In this document: piece after piece, positions 34,956 through 43,721 of the stretch
How positions within the stretch are numbered: the stretch's first letter is position 1
Layout of the letters: every line of letters begins with the position of its first letter
Source: Butyrivibrio sp.
GTDB taxonomy: Bacteria > Bacillota > Clostridia > Lachnospirales > Lachnospiraceae
Length of the DNA: 64,000 nucleotides
Reading direction: 5' to 3'
Assembly (NCBI GenBank): GCA_016297265.1
Contig: JAEDHB010000001.1
Coordinates: 264,105-328,104, forward strand
Made by a program: the position numbers and the translations under genes
The notes under the pieces: generated by a model
Database searches by the model: none
What the model saw: the letters and a program-made list of their open reading frames with translations, nothing else
What the model was told of the DNA's origin: nothing

Positions 34956-36017
34956 CTACCTTTGAGCCGTAGTTTTCATTTTCTGGAAAAATAATCCAAA
35001 ATATTTTTTTACAAAGCCGATGGCCTGTCCCATAAATTTGCATAATCCAATACTTCCCGATTTCAATACCATTATGCATATTCTCAACATAAAAGAATTC
35101 GATTTCTGGAGTTTTAATGCTTTGATGCTAAGCTTATCACTTAGTATCTCATCAATGCGCGCATTCTTTTCATCCGTCGTAATGCTTGATGCGCAGGCAA
35201 TTTCCTGCACGCAATGAACCAGGCGTTCCGCATAATATGCATATACTTCACCGGTAATCTCCGGCTTTCTCAAATTCCAGTATCTGTACAATTTGAGGAC
35301 ATGCCTGAACTGTTCTTTTCTCTTTGAGAATAAATTGCCATCATATTCTTTTGCCGTCTCCGACTCCGGTCTTGACCTGAAATAATGATAATACGCGACA
35401 TCACAAACATATACCCTGTCAATGTCCATTATCATATCCAGGTTGAAATGCAAATCTTCCCATAGTATCTCAGGGAACAAAATATTATTTTCCCGGACAT
35501 AGCTTGTCTTATATAATTTATTCCATGGCACAGCCAAAAGCGTATTTCCGAGATATTTATGTGCATTCTCCCTGAAGCTTTCCTTATCAACATAGAATAT
35601 TTCTTCCCCCGGTCTTACCTCGAGAGACATACTCTTCTTATTTTCATAAAATTCCTGTGTAAATCCGGCAATCAAAAGATTGGCATTGTTATCCTTGCAG
35701 CAGTTATAGAAGTCCTCCAGCATAGACTCCTCAGCCCAATCATCCGAATCAATGAAATACAGATATTCTCCCCTTGCAGCACGGATCCCGTTGTTTCTCG
35801 CATTGGCAACGCCACCGTTTTGCTGATGAATCACAGTAATCCTGTCATCATTAAGTGCATATGCATCCGCAATTTCTCCGCATCTGTCCGGTGAACCGTC
35901 CTCAACAATAATTATCTCTATCTCCCTAAGCGTCTGGTTCATTATACTCTCAATTGCCTTGCCAAGGTATTTTTCAACACCATATACCGGCATAATAACT
36001 GACACTTTAATGTCCAT
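34956..36017 (-). CDS. Family 2 glycosyltransferase
   Basis: A 353-residue GT-A enzyme with the inverting GT2 motifs VSVIMPVYGVEKYLGKAI, IIIVEDGSPD, ANARNNGI and FIDSDDWAEE (DxD). The C-terminal third is helical with a late basic/hydrophobic stretch that may touch the membrane. It builds a polysaccharide on the inner side of the membrane; donor and acceptor unknown. First gene of the operon, with promoter at 36089-36117 and AGAGG upstream of ATG 36017. Confidence 0.9.
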   Translation of the reverse strand: MDIKVSVIMPVYGVEKYLGKAIESIMNQTLREIEIIIVEDGSPDRCGEIADAYALNDDRITVIHQQNGGVANARNNGIRAARGEYLYFIDSDDWAEESMLEDFYNCCKDNNANLLIAGFTQEFYENKKSMSLEVRPGEEIFYVDKESFRENAHKYLGNTLLAVPWNKLYKTSYVRENNILFPEILWEDLHFNLDMIMDIDRVYVCDVAYYHYFRSRPESETAKEYDGNLFSKRKEQFRHVLKLYRYWNLRKPEITGEVYAYYAERLVHCVQEIACASSITTDEKNARIDEILSDKLSIKALKLQKSNSFMLRICIMVLKSGSIGLCKFMGQAIGFVKKYFGLFFQKMKTTAQR

Positions 36018-36088
36018 TTTGCTGTTCCTCTTTTCTCTGTGTCTGCTAATTGAAACACCTGTACGAATACTGACATTATATTAAATGA

Positions 36089-36117
36089 ATTATATCAGTT
36101 TTCTTTTTCTTTTTCAA
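36089..36117 (-). promoter_or_regulatory. Sigma-A promoter of the GT2-licD-sugar transferase operon
   Basis: Minus strand: TTGAAA (36117-36112), 17-base A-rich spacer, TATAAT (36094-36089), about 72 bases before the GT2 start. Confidence 0.8.
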
Positions 36118-36169
36118 CACATACGAATTTTCTACAGAAACATTTGCGTAGCATCGTTCTCTTTCTGCA

Positions 36170-36200
36170 TAGAAAAGGCCTCCTACAATCATAGGAGACC
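36170..36200 (-). terminator. Terminator of the ABC transporter operon
   Basis: Minus strand GGTCTCCTA (36200-36192) pairs with TAGGAGGCC (36185-36177) through a TGATTG loop, followed by TTTTCT. It lies 36 bases after the ATPase stop and just upstream of the GT2 promoter. Confidence 0.8.
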
Positions 36201-36236
36201 ACATCATATTCTCTTTCAAAATAAACCGGTTCAGGA

Positions 36237-36899
36237 TTACTCAACAATCTGTCCGTCAAGGATATTTATTATTCTGTCAGCGTAAGATGCCACATTCGAA
36301 TCATGTGTAATTAGCACAATCGTTTTTCCGGAATTATGTATTGTACGGAATACTTCCATTACTTCCATTCCTGTATTTTGATCCAATGCTCCGGTTGGTT
36401 CATCCGCCAACAAAAGTTCCTTATTGCACACTAATGCTCTTGCTATTGCAACCCTCGTCCGCTCTCCACCGGACAGATGTGACGGTCTTTTCTTTGCAAG
36501 ATGACTTATACCGACTTTCTCCATTTTCTCCTCAACAATCGCTTTGCGTTCCCTTTTGGGGAAATTTGTAGACAAAAGTGGCATTTCAATATTCTCTGCA
36601 ACAGAATAGTATTGCATTAATGATGCATCCTGAAATACGAAATCAATATATTTTCTTCTGAACAAATTCAAATCATGTGCCGACATTTCATGCACGGGAA
36701 TATCATTGTAAAAATATTCTCCGGATGTAAGTATGTCCATTCCTCCCAAAATATGCAAAAGAGTGGATTTTCCGGAACCTGATGCCCCCATTATTGCAAC
36801 AAATTCCCCCTGCTCTATTTCAAGATTAATTCCATTTAGAGCATTCGTCACAACACCCTCTGAAAAATAGTCCTTTTTAAGATTATTTACACTTATCAT
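36237..36899 (-). CDS. ABC transporter ATPase, MacB/LolD type
   Basis: A 220-residue ATPase of the group that drives FtsX-like permeases. Walker A GASGSGKST, Q-loop FVFQDASLMQ, signature LSGGERTRVAIARALV, Walker B LLADEPTGALD and H-loop ITHDSNV are intact. Its start lies inside the last codons of the lipoprotein gene (17-base overlap). Partners are the two permeases encoded upstream. Such complexes export peptides or lipoproteins, or act as mechanical pumps on envelope substrates; no antimicrobial peptide gene or two-component system is adjacent. Confidence 0.93.
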   Translation of the reverse strand: MISVNNLKKDYFSEGVVTNALNGINLEIEQGEFVAIMGASGSGKSTLLHILGGMDILTSGEYFYNDIPVHEMSAHDLNLFRRKYIDFVFQDASLMQYYSVAENIEMPLLSTNFPKRERKAIVEEKMEKVGISHLAKKRPSHLSGGERTRVAIARALVCNKELLLADEPTGALDQNTGMEVMEVFRTIHNSGKTIVLITHDSNVASYADRIINILDGQIVE

Positions 36900-37284
36900 A
36901 TTTTACGCTCACCTTGCCATCTTTTATCGTATATACCACCTTGTCATATTCTTTCTTGCACATACCTTTTGAATAAAACTCAATTTTTTTGGCATATGTC
37001 TTTGTTATATCAGCAAGAAATTCTTTTACAAGTTTTTCATCGCCCTCAATCTTCGTTGGTTCATTAATGATAATCCCTTTTTGCCCCTGGTATATAATTA
37101 CACAATCGAGTTTCTCAAATTCAGTTTTCATCGCATAGTCATTGAATACGGATCTAATTACGCCAATTCTTTCGTAATCTTTTTCACGTTTTTCAATTTC
37201 CTTTTGTGATGCACAGCCAAACATAGACACTGCAACAAACATAGCCACAAATAATAATGCAACTCTCCTTAATGCTTTTTTCAT
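36883..37284 (-). CDS. Small lipoprotein of the ABC transporter operon
   Basis: A 133-residue protein with signal peptide (KKALRRVALLFVAMFVAVSM) and lipobox MFGC, Cys24. The mature domain is about 110 residues, charged, with two Cys near the end (MCKKEYD, DKCK). I recognise no family. It lies between the permeases and the ATPase gene, overlaps the latter and so is probably an extracytoplasmic part of the same complex. GGAG precedes the start. Confidence 0.75.
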   Translation of the reverse strand: MKKALRRVALLFVAMFVAVSMFGCASQKEIEKREKDYERIGVIRSVFNDYAMKTEFEKLDCVIIYQGQKGIIINEPTKIEGDEKLVKEFLADITKTYAKKIEFYSKGMCKKEYDKVVYTIKDGKVSVKYDKCK

Positions 37285-37305
37285 TCTTTCTTCTCCATTA
37301 CTTTA

Positions 37306-38457
37306 TTATTTTTCATCACAAATTCTACAGTTATTTAACAGTCTATTCGTAATTCCCACAACCATTATAAGTGCCACGAGCACTACAAATATTCCTGCAT
37401 AGATGCCGTAAAACAACACTGTTTCAAAACGGCATTTCATAATTAATCCATATATTATCCACTCAAATACGAATGCCAAAGCAGTACCAATAACTATGGA
37501 TAATCCAAGTTCTCTAATCAACATACGATACACTACTATTCTTTTTGAGCCCAGTGCCCAAAGTATAGTAATGTCCTTCTTCTTTTTGTTTAAAAACAAT
37601 CTAATCACTTCGAATATGGCAATAAAACAAAACAGTGCCGAGACAATGCATACTATCCTTTTTATGAGCGCATAAATTTGGGGAGTGCTATCTTTTTCCT
37701 GTTCTATTCTTTCCCCGGTACCATCGCTAATGCTCTTAAGTTCAAACAAACTTTTTCCGGAGATGTATTCTTCCATAAGGCACATATCATTTGTTGTTAC
37801 ATCAGATAAATTAGATGAAAATGTTATTGTGATTTTTCTGTCATAAAATATATCACTTGTTAACGAATCCAATAATTGTTTTTTTGCCAGAGTTTTCAGT
37901 GTTTTGTATGGAACTATTACACTGTTGTCAAGTGCGAGATACTCGCTGCTAATTATTCCCGCAATCTTTACAGATTCACCATTCAGTGTCACAGTATCTC
38001 CGTTCCAGTATCCGTTATATGAATTCCCTACGTAAATCCCATCCCCGTCTTTATTTTTATAATCTATCATGTAGGGTAGTTTCTCATTATATGCCATAAG
38101 TATATCCGCGCTTACATCCACTCCCTCATTCAGCTTAAAATATACTAACGGGATAGAAATATTACCCATAAAATCAGGCATGTTGGTAATAAAATCATCC
38201 AAGTGCTCTCTGATTTGCAACTTTTCTTTTGAAGTCATTTCATTATCAACTGTGTCATATGTCACATATGAACCGGGAATGGTATAATGCAATTCCATTA
38301 TCTCCTGATATTCATACCTTACATCTCCATTAGGGGATAATGATATTGCCACATATTTATCCAGCAATTCAATCAAGTTCATACTTACTATAATTGTCAT
38401 TAATACCGCAACAATTACCGATATCTTAATAACCGAATCTCTTAATAACCATCGCAT
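37306..38457 (-). CDS. FtsX/MacB-type ABC permease, second subunit
   Basis: A 383-residue membrane protein: one N-terminal helix (SVIVAVLMTIIVSMNLIEL), an extracytoplasmic domain of about 220 residues, then three helices (VCIVSALFCFIAIFEVIRLF and two near the end). This is the single-module MacB/FtsX permease layout. It has two-residue spacing from the preceding permease gene and a GGGGGG ribosome site. Two different half-size permeases suggest a heterodimer with the downstream ATPase. Confidence 0.85.
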   Translation of the reverse strand: MRWLLRDSVIKISVIVAVLMTIIVSMNLIELLDKYVAISLSPNGDVRYEYQEIMELHYTIPGSYVTYDTVDNEMTSKEKLQIREHLDDFITNMPDFMGNISIPLVYFKLNEGVDVSADILMAYNEKLPYMIDYKNKDGDGIYVGNSYNGYWNGDTVTLNGESVKIAGIISSEYLALDNSVIVPYKTLKTLAKKQLLDSLTSDIFYDRKITITFSSNLSDVTTNDMCLMEEYISGKSLFELKSISDGTGERIEQEKDSTPQIYALIKRIVCIVSALFCFIAIFEVIRLFLNKKKKDITILWALGSKRIVVYRMLIRELGLSIVIGTALAFVFEWIIYGLIMKCRFETVLFYGIYAGIFVVLVALIMVVGITNRLLNNCRICDEK

Positions 38458-38458
38458 A

Positions 38459-39688
38459 TCACAATTCCCCCCTTATCAGCTTAATGGGTTCCGTTCGTGA
38501 AAGCTTTATTGCCGGTACAATCACAGTAATTCCTGCAATGAATAGTCCGACAATGATTATTACAGGATATATATTTAGCGCAATTATTCTGTTGCTTATT
38601 TTTTGCGATAAATCACTCTTTGCAAAATTCTCGCCATAAAGCAGCAACCTCGTAATTAAATTAACAAACAAAAAAGCCATTATTTCCGCATATATTAGTC
38701 TTATTGCATTCTGTAAAATCAAAATTTTCAAAATATCTCTATCAGTCGCATTGCATATGAGCCATACTCCGTATTCTTTACCCCTTGTTAAGATATTTCC
38801 AATTTGAATTACCAATAAGCTGATAATACTTGTCCCTGTTAATAGGATAGCCGCAAGTATAAGATATTTTAGCGACTTATCAATGTTTTTCTCCATACAT
38901 GTAAGTGCACTGTCCACATTAGTTATGTATGCTATTGAATTGCTTTTAGCATATTCTTTTCGGATACCTTCCATAACATCATTAATGGTATATCCATCTT
39001 TTACCGTGAAGTAGCCGAAAGGATCAATCATTCCTGCAAGTTCAATCATTACATATTTCATTTCTATGGTTCCGCCCATGTTGGTAGACGTAACATTGGG
39101 ATTAGGAATTACTGAATCCGATGAAAAATATCCTGCTAAATAGTAGTCATTTACTAATTTATCTCCATCATAATCCTGATAATGTTCATAAAGATTTGTG
39201 ATACTTTTATATTCTTCTGACAGGTATATTGGAATACCGTCGTAAGAATTCAGCTCAGCCGGTTCTTTTCCTTCAATCAGCCTCACATTATACATATTGA
39301 AATTATTTGAAAATATCCATGCCTCTTCGATTCCCTGTGAACCATTATTCTGTTTATTGCTAATCTCATTCAGAAACTGAAGGCATGGCGCTGTATTATA
39401 ACTAATCTGATGAGACACAGGCAACTCCATTCCCTCAACATTTGAAATATCCGGATAATCATTTTCTGAAGAATGATTCAATTCTGAAGAAAGATAATAC
39501 ACTTCACTTAACGGTTTGTTAAATCCTTTTTCGACCATAAGTCTGTAATTATAGCTTGCCTTATACTGGTATATGATTATTCCAAATATCGTCAGCGTAA
39601 TTGCAAACAGAATTGTACTAATCCGGAAAGCAAACAACTGCTTTATGCACATATCATAGGCTATTTTCAATCTGACACGAAATTTCAT
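38459..39688 (-). CDS. FtsX/MacB-type ABC permease, first subunit
   Basis: A 409-residue membrane protein with the same layout as its neighbour: N-terminal helix (ISTILFAITLTIFGIIIY), an extracytoplasmic domain (about 45-275), then three helices; the C-terminal ends in KLSRTEPIKLIRGEL, the family's terminal motif. The extracytoplasmic domain has no recognised fold. First gene of the operon, directly behind a near-consensus promoter at 39716-39744. Confidence 0.88.
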   Translation of the reverse strand: MKFRVRLKIAYDMCIKQLFAFRISTILFAITLTIFGIIIYQYKASYNYRLMVEKGFNKPLSEVYYLSSELNHSSENDYPDISNVEGMELPVSHQISYNTAPCLQFLNEISNKQNNGSQGIEEAWIFSNNFNMYNVRLIEGKEPAELNSYDGIPIYLSEEYKSITNLYEHYQDYDGDKLVNDYYLAGYFSSDSVIPNPNVTSTNMGGTIEMKYVMIELAGMIDPFGYFTVKDGYTINDVMEGIRKEYAKSNSIAYITNVDSALTCMEKNIDKSLKYLILAAILLTGTSIISLLVIQIGNILTRGKEYGVWLICNATDRDILKILILQNAIRLIYAEIMAFLFVNLITRLLLYGENFAKSDLSQKISNRIIALNIYPVIIIVGLFIAGITVIVPAIKLSRTEPIKLIRGEL

Positions 39689-39715
39689 AGAATCTCCCCC
39701 AATTTACTTATCATC

Positions 39716-39744
39716 ATTATATTATCAATATTTCTTATCGTCAA
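39716..39744 (-). promoter_or_regulatory. Sigma-A promoter of the ABC transporter operon
   Basis: Minus strand: TTGACG (39744-39739), 17-base spacer, TATAAT (39721-39716). It directly follows the sigK stop codon, so the transporter is expressed separately from sigK. Confidence 0.85.
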
Positions 39745-39747
39745 TTT

Positions 39748-40380
39748 TTACTCCACACAATTAAAATAATCCCTAAGCTTCCCCAACGCCTTTTTCTCTA
39801 TTCTGCTCACATAGCTTCGACTTATATTCATCTGTGCTGCCAATTCTCTCTGAGGGTACACACTCTCTCCGTCAAGCCCGTATCTCTTTTTCAAAATAAG
39901 TCTTTCTCTTTCCGACAGAGCGCAAGACATCGCCTTTCTAAGAATGTCAAGATTACATTCCATAACAAGAATGTCAATATATTCACTGCTGTCGATGGCA
40001 AGTGTATCAAGAATATTGATTTCATTCCCCTCTTTGTCCGTTCCTATAGGCTCATTAATCGATATTTCCCTATTGCGCTTCTTTTCTCCGCGAAGTGCCA
40101 TTAACAGTTCATTATCAATACATTTTGCCGCATATGTCGCAAACCTGCTCCCCTTCTTGTAATCGAAAGTCATAACCGCCTTGATTAGCCCCACCGTTCC
40201 GATGGAAATCATCTCGTCCCTATCCTTGTCGGCAGGAACATAATGTTTTACCATATGAGCAACAAGTCTCATATTTCTCAAAATCAGGATTTCCCTTGCC
40301 TCTTCATCCCCATTACGATATTTCTCAAAATACTCCAGTTCTTCATTAGCGGATAGAGGTTTTTCAAATATCTTCAACAC
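39748..40380 (-). CDS. sigK: RNA polymerase sigma factor of the SigK (late sporulation) type
   Basis: Sigma-70 factor with regions 2 and 4 only: NMRLVAHMVKHY, ISIGTVGLIKAVMTFDY, FATYAAKCIDNELLM, then the SigK/SigE-type GTDKEGNEINILD and region 4 MNISRSYVSRIEKKAL. These match B. subtilis SigK closely, and the gene is intact with no skin-like insertion. The frame opens at ATG 40440, but that codon has no ribosome site and a sigma-K-like promoter overlaps it. GTG 40380 or TTG 40377, preceded by AGGA, are better starts. With them the protein (about 210 residues) lacks a hydrophobic pro-sequence. Main uncertainty is the start. Confidence 0.87.
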   Translation of the reverse strand: MLKIFEKPLSANEELEYFEKYRNGDEEAREILILRNMRLVAHMVKHYVPADKDRDEMISIGTVGLIKAVMTFDYKKGSRFATYAAKCIDNELLMALRGEKKRNREISINEPIGTDKEGNEINILDTLAIDSSEYIDILVMECNLDILRKAMSCALSERERLILKKRYGLDGESVYPQRELAAQMNISRSYVSRIEKKALGKLRDYFNCVE

Positions 40381-40408
40381 TGTTCCTGTCTTCCATATGC
40401 AATTAATA

Positions 40409-40435
40409 TATATTATGCAGCCATCAGTATTTTGT
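40409..40435 (-). promoter_or_regulatory. Candidate sigma-K/E-type promoter of sigK
   Basis: Minus strand: AC (40435-40434), 16-base spacer, CATAATATA (40417-40409). It fits the sigma-K pattern AC-N16-17-CATAnnnTA exactly and would start transcription near 40402, downstream of the first ATG of the frame. Short motifs of this kind occur by chance in AT-rich DNA. Confidence 0.5.
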
Positions 40436-40464
40436 GTCATACAAACATTGGAATTATTTTATTA

Positions 40465-40493
40465 TTGAAATACAATATTTACGATATTATACT
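40465..40493 (+). promoter_or_regulatory. Sigma-A promoter of the VanY-type gene
   Basis: TTGAAA (40465-40470), 17-base spacer, TATACT (40488-40493), 28 bases before ATG 40522; divergent from sigK. Confidence 0.8.
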
Positions 40494-40521
40494 GTAATCA
40501 TAGAATTAATGAGGTGGTTAC

Positions 40522-41382
40522 ATGAGAAAGACATTGATTATACTTTTTATAATTCCGACACTTATTTTTACGGGATGTCAAAAAAAGAACAACAAGCCTG
40601 TCCATCCCGTTGACAGGGATATTCCCACACTTAGCACTATAGATAATTACACAGGAGGGGCTGCCGTTACTACTGAAGCACCTATCGAAGTTCCTACCGA
40701 AATTCCGACCGAAGCTCCTACTGAAACTCCGACTGAGGCTCCTACTGAGGCTCCTACTGAAGCTCCTACTGAGGCTCCTACTGAGGCTCCGACAAGAGCA
40801 CCTGTCAAAAAGCCTGTTTCAATCAATAGAGGAACTACCTCTAAGGGATACAAAATCGTTGAAAAGAACGGCGTAACCTATGTGGGCGGTATATTGATAG
40901 CCAATAAAACCTATGCTCTCCCTGCGGACTACAATCCGGGAGGACTGCTTAAGGTGACCCGGGATGCTTTCAACAAAATGAAGGTTGCTGCGGCAAAGGA
41001 TGGAATTGATTTATGGATTTGTTCCGGTTTCCGCTCCTACTATACGCAGAAGGATACATATCAGTACTATGTCGATTCCGATGGCAGGAAAAACGCCGAC
41101 AGATATTCAGCAAGACCGGGACATTCAGAGCACCAGACCGGACTTGCCATCGATTTGAATTCCGTGGAGGACAGCTTTGCCAACACTGCCGAAGCAAAAT
41201 GGATTGAAAAACACTGTGCGGAATACGGTTTCATTTTGCGATATCCCCGCAAGGGCGAGGCAAAAACCGGATATATGTACGAGCCCTGGCATCTTCGCTA
41301 TCTCGGTGTTGAGCAGGCAGGCAAGGTCACCAAATCCGGACTCACTCTGGAAGAATATCTGGGCATAACATCGAAATACTAA
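40522..41382 (+). CDS. VanY-type D-alanyl-D-alanine carboxypeptidase lipoprotein
   Basis: Trims the terminal D-Ala from peptidoglycan stem peptides outside the membrane. The 286-residue protein has a signal peptide with lipobox FTGC (Cys19), a Thr/Glu/Pro-rich spacer of about eleven TExP units (residues about 51-94), then an M15B domain with SGFRSYYTQ, the zinc motif SARPGHSEHQTGLAIDL (His and Asp) and EPWHLRY (Glu and His). All catalytic residues are present. The spacer should hold the enzyme away from the membrane within the wall. GAGGTGG precedes ATG 40522. No van resistance genes are near, so a housekeeping role is inferred. Confidence 0.92.
   Translation: MRKTLIILFIIPTLIFTGCQKKNNKPVHPVDRDIPTLSTIDNYTGGAAVTTEAPIEVPTEIPTEAPTETPTEAPTEAPTEAPTEAPTEAPTRAPVKKPVSINRGTTSKGYKIVEKNGVTYVGGILIANKTYALPADYNPGGLLKVTRDAFNKMKVAAAKDGIDLWICSGFRSYYTQKDTYQYYVDSDGRKNADRYSARPGHSEHQTGLAIDLNSVEDSFANTAEAKWIEKHCAEYGFILRYPRKGEAKTGYMYEPWHLRYLGVEQAGKVTKSGLTLEEYLGITSKY
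40671..40803 (+). repeat. 12-bp in-frame tandem repeat coding the TEAP spacer
   Basis: Units close to ACTGAGGCTCCT recur about eleven times; the central five (roughly 40734-40793) are almost identical and the flanking ones degenerate. Because the unit is 12 bases, slippage would change spacer length by four residues without breaking the frame. Confidence 0.85.
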
Positions 41383-41385
41383 AAT

Positions 41386-41409
41386 ACCCTCCGGCACTTA
41401 CCGGAGGGT
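41386..41409. terminator. Bidirectional terminator between vanY-like and TPM-like genes
   Basis: ACCCTCCGG (41386-41394) pairs with CCGGAGGGT (41401-41409) around CACTTA; AT-rich runs on both sides (AAAAT left, TAATTATT right) serve the two convergent genes. Confidence 0.8.
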
Positions 41410-41427
41410 TAATTATTATATATTATT

Positions 41428-42450
41428 CTAATATTGGTTATGTGGTTTAAGCGGTGCTGCACAATGCGGACAGTTTATCACCGTTCCGACAACATATATT
41501 CCGCCGCAGTATTCGCATACATCTTCAATTACCTGGCTCTTTGGGTCCGCGTCCTTGAACGCATTCATCTTTGCCTTCTGTTCCTCGGTTGGTTTCTTAA
41601 GCATACCGATAATCGAAATAACAGAAATAATCAGTCCTATTAACACAAATGAAATTAAACCTATCATGGAGCCAACGCTCACCGGCTGACCTGACACATC
41701 ATTTCCATTTGAGGATACTCTATTTTTATAAATAAATCTGCCGCTGGTATTGACGTCCAACTCTGACAATGCTCTCATAATACAGTCTTCAAAGGTATTA
41801 TTGTTGGCAGACACCAGATATCTGTGGAATCTTTCTGTGAATTTTTCTTCCTGTGACCTGTCAAGAATGGACACACACTCATCACCGCACATAAGATTCC
41901 ATGTCCAGTCATCGCTTCTGTCCTTTGCATTGCCGACATAGTATATAAGCCAATGCTTTTCATCATCCCATCGGCTTACATAGGCATTGTATGCCTGATT
42001 TTCGGTAGTATTTCCAAATTCGGCATTTTCAAAATTTCTTGTTTCAACACATACGGAAATACCCGTAGTCTCCTTAAAATCCTCAAGATAATTAATGAGC
42101 GAAGTCGTATCCTTAATCATTCCGGCCTGGTCATCAATAACTATTCGGGAATCATAATTGAGGGACAATGGACCTGCCGACTTATATGTAACCATGCTAA
42201 ACAGCATGAACAGGGATATGAACATCCAAAACAATCCAAATACCAGTGCAGTTCCCTTCCCTGCCCGCGGATTATATGGTTTTCTTGAATAGTACACGCA
42301 TGGTCTGTTGTGATAATAATAAATATATCTGTTGGAGCCCGGAAAATATGTTTTCGAATAGCGTGGTGCGCTGCTTCCGCCTCCGCCTCTGCTATGGCCT
42401 CCTCCGTGACTTCCTCCTCCGTGGCTTCCGCCACCACCTGAATGCGGCAT
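41428..42450 (-). CDS. Membrane protein with TPM-like domain and C-terminal zinc ribbon
   Basis: A 340-residue protein: a Gly/His/Ser-rich N-terminus (about 1-27), a Tyr-rich segment, a membrane helix (TALVFGLFWMFISLFMLF), an extracytoplasmic domain of about 150 residues starting DDQAGMIKDTTSLINYLEDF that resembles TPM (YgcG) domains, a second helix (MIGLISFVLIGLIISVISII) and a cytosolic C-terminal zinc ribbon (CEYCGG then CPHCAAPL). The TPM match is by pattern only. The poly-Gly/His start could bind metal, or be a low-complexity leader. It is separated from the trhP gene by 24 bases and may share its transcript. Confidence 0.65.
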   Translation of the reverse strand: MPHSGGGGSHGGGSHGGGHSRGGGGSSAPRYSKTYFPGSNRYIYYYHNRPCVYYSRKPYNPRAGKGTALVFGLFWMFISLFMLFSMVTYKSAGPLSLNYDSRIVIDDQAGMIKDTTSLINYLEDFKETTGISVCVETRNFENAEFGNTTENQAYNAYVSRWDDEKHWLIYYVGNAKDRSDDWTWNLMCGDECVSILDRSQEEKFTERFHRYLVSANNNTFEDCIMRALSELDVNTSGRFIYKNRVSSNGNDVSGQPVSVGSMIGLISFVLIGLIISVISIIGMLKKPTEEQKAKMNAFKDADPKSQVIEDVCEYCGGIYVVGTVINCPHCAAPLKPHNQY

Positions 42451-42474
42451 AATCCCTCTCCTTTCCTGATATCT

Positions 42475-43704
42475 TTAATCTTCTTTTCTTCTTAAAATAT
42501 CAAATGGTTTAAGTTCTACTCCAAGATCAATATACAATTTCTGCTGAGGATGTGGTGCACTTTCCATTTCATGTCCGAATTCATCAACAATCGAACGGAC
42601 CGTAACAGAAAGATTACTTCCGTCAGGTCTCATAACCTCAATCTGCTCTCCCAATGAGAATTTATTTCTCTGTTCAATGCAATACCTGTTCCCCTCCTGC
42701 ATCACAATGCCAAGATAGGTATATTCTTTTACATAGGTATTACTGTCATATATCTGCGTTTCTTCATTTGGTTTTCCGTAAAAGAAACCCGTGGTGTATT
42801 TTCTGTATGTGCATTTTGCAATCTCAGCCTTATAAAAAGGAAGTCTGCTCTCATATAATTCCCTGCTCTTTCTGTAGTCGTCAATCGCCATTCTGTAGGT
42901 TCTTGCAACCGTGGCAACATAAAGCGCAGTCTTCATTCTTCCTTCAACCTTAAAGCTGTCAATTCCTGATTCCACCAGATCCGGAATATGCTCAATCATA
43001 CAGAGGTCCTTTGAGTTAAAAATATAGGTTCCGCGTTCATTTTCATATACCGGCATATACTCTCCCGGTCTGCTTTCCTCCACCACATGGTACTGCCATC
43101 TGCAGGGATGAGTACAGGCTCCGCGATTAGCATCCCTTCCTGCGAGGAAACTCGACAAAAGGCATCTTCCCGAATAAGAAATACACATTGCCCCGTGAAT
43201 GAAGGTTTCTATTTCAAAATCCTCCGGTATATTATCCCTGATTTGCTTAATCTCATTGAGGGATAATTCTCTGGCAGTGACAACTCTTGTTGCACCCTGT
43301 CTGTACCAGAAATTATATGTTCCGTAATTTGTATTATTCGCCTGTGTGCTGATATGAATATCAATGTGCGGCACTACTTCTTTTGCAATATCAAAAAGTC
43401 CCGGGTCGGATATTATCAATGCATCCGGATGCACCTTCTCATCCAGCTCCCTAAAATACTCATATGCCTTCGCCAAATCATAATTGTGCGCCAGAATATT
43501 GGCAGTCACATACACCTTAACATTGTGTTCATGCGCAAAAGCCACACCCTGCGCCATCTCTTCTATTGTAAAATTTTTTGCCTTTGCCCTGAGTCCGAAG
43601 GCTTCACCACCGATATATACCGCATCCGCGCCATACATAACGGCAACCTTAAGAACCTCCAGCGAGCTGGCAGGAATTAATAATTCAATCTTTCTTTCGC
43701 TCAT
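42475..43704 (-). CDS. trhP: U32 peptidase-family protein, probable tRNA uridine-34 hydroxylation factor
   Basis: A 409-residue U32-family protein. The family signature EtfIHGAMCISYSGRCLLSS and the cysteines in GACTHPCRW, which with others may hold an Fe-S cluster, are visible. In B. subtilis and E. coli members named TrhP supply the hydroxyl of 5-hydroxyuridine at tRNA position 34. That assignment is supported by the gene directly upstream being a TrmR-like methyltransferase (17-base gap), which methylates the product. The older label protease/collagenase is unlikely to describe its role. An RlhA-type rRNA role is the alternative. Confidence 0.85.
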   Translation of the reverse strand: MSERKIELLIPASSLEVLKVAVMYGADAVYIGGEAFGLRAKAKNFTIEEMAQGVAFAHEHNVKVYVTANILAHNYDLAKAYEYFRELDEKVHPDALIISDPGLFDIAKEVVPHIDIHISTQANNTNYGTYNFWYRQGATRVVTARELSLNEIKQIRDNIPEDFEIETFIHGAMCISYSGRCLLSSFLAGRDANRGACTHPCRWQYHVVEESRPGEYMPVYENERGTYIFNSKDLCMIEHIPDLVESGIDSFKVEGRMKTALYVATVARTYRMAIDDYRKSRELYESRLPFYKAEIAKCTYRKYTTGFFYGKPNEETQIYDSNTYVKEYTYLGIVMQEGNRYCIEQRNKFSLGEQIEVMRPDGSNLSVTVRSIVDEFGHEMESAPHPQQKLYIDLGVELKPFDILRRKED

Positions 43705-43721
43705 ATCATACCTTCCGAAGG

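Noticed and set aside
39748..40440. skin-like insertion splitting sigK
   Set aside because: Regions 2 and 4 lie in one uninterrupted frame.
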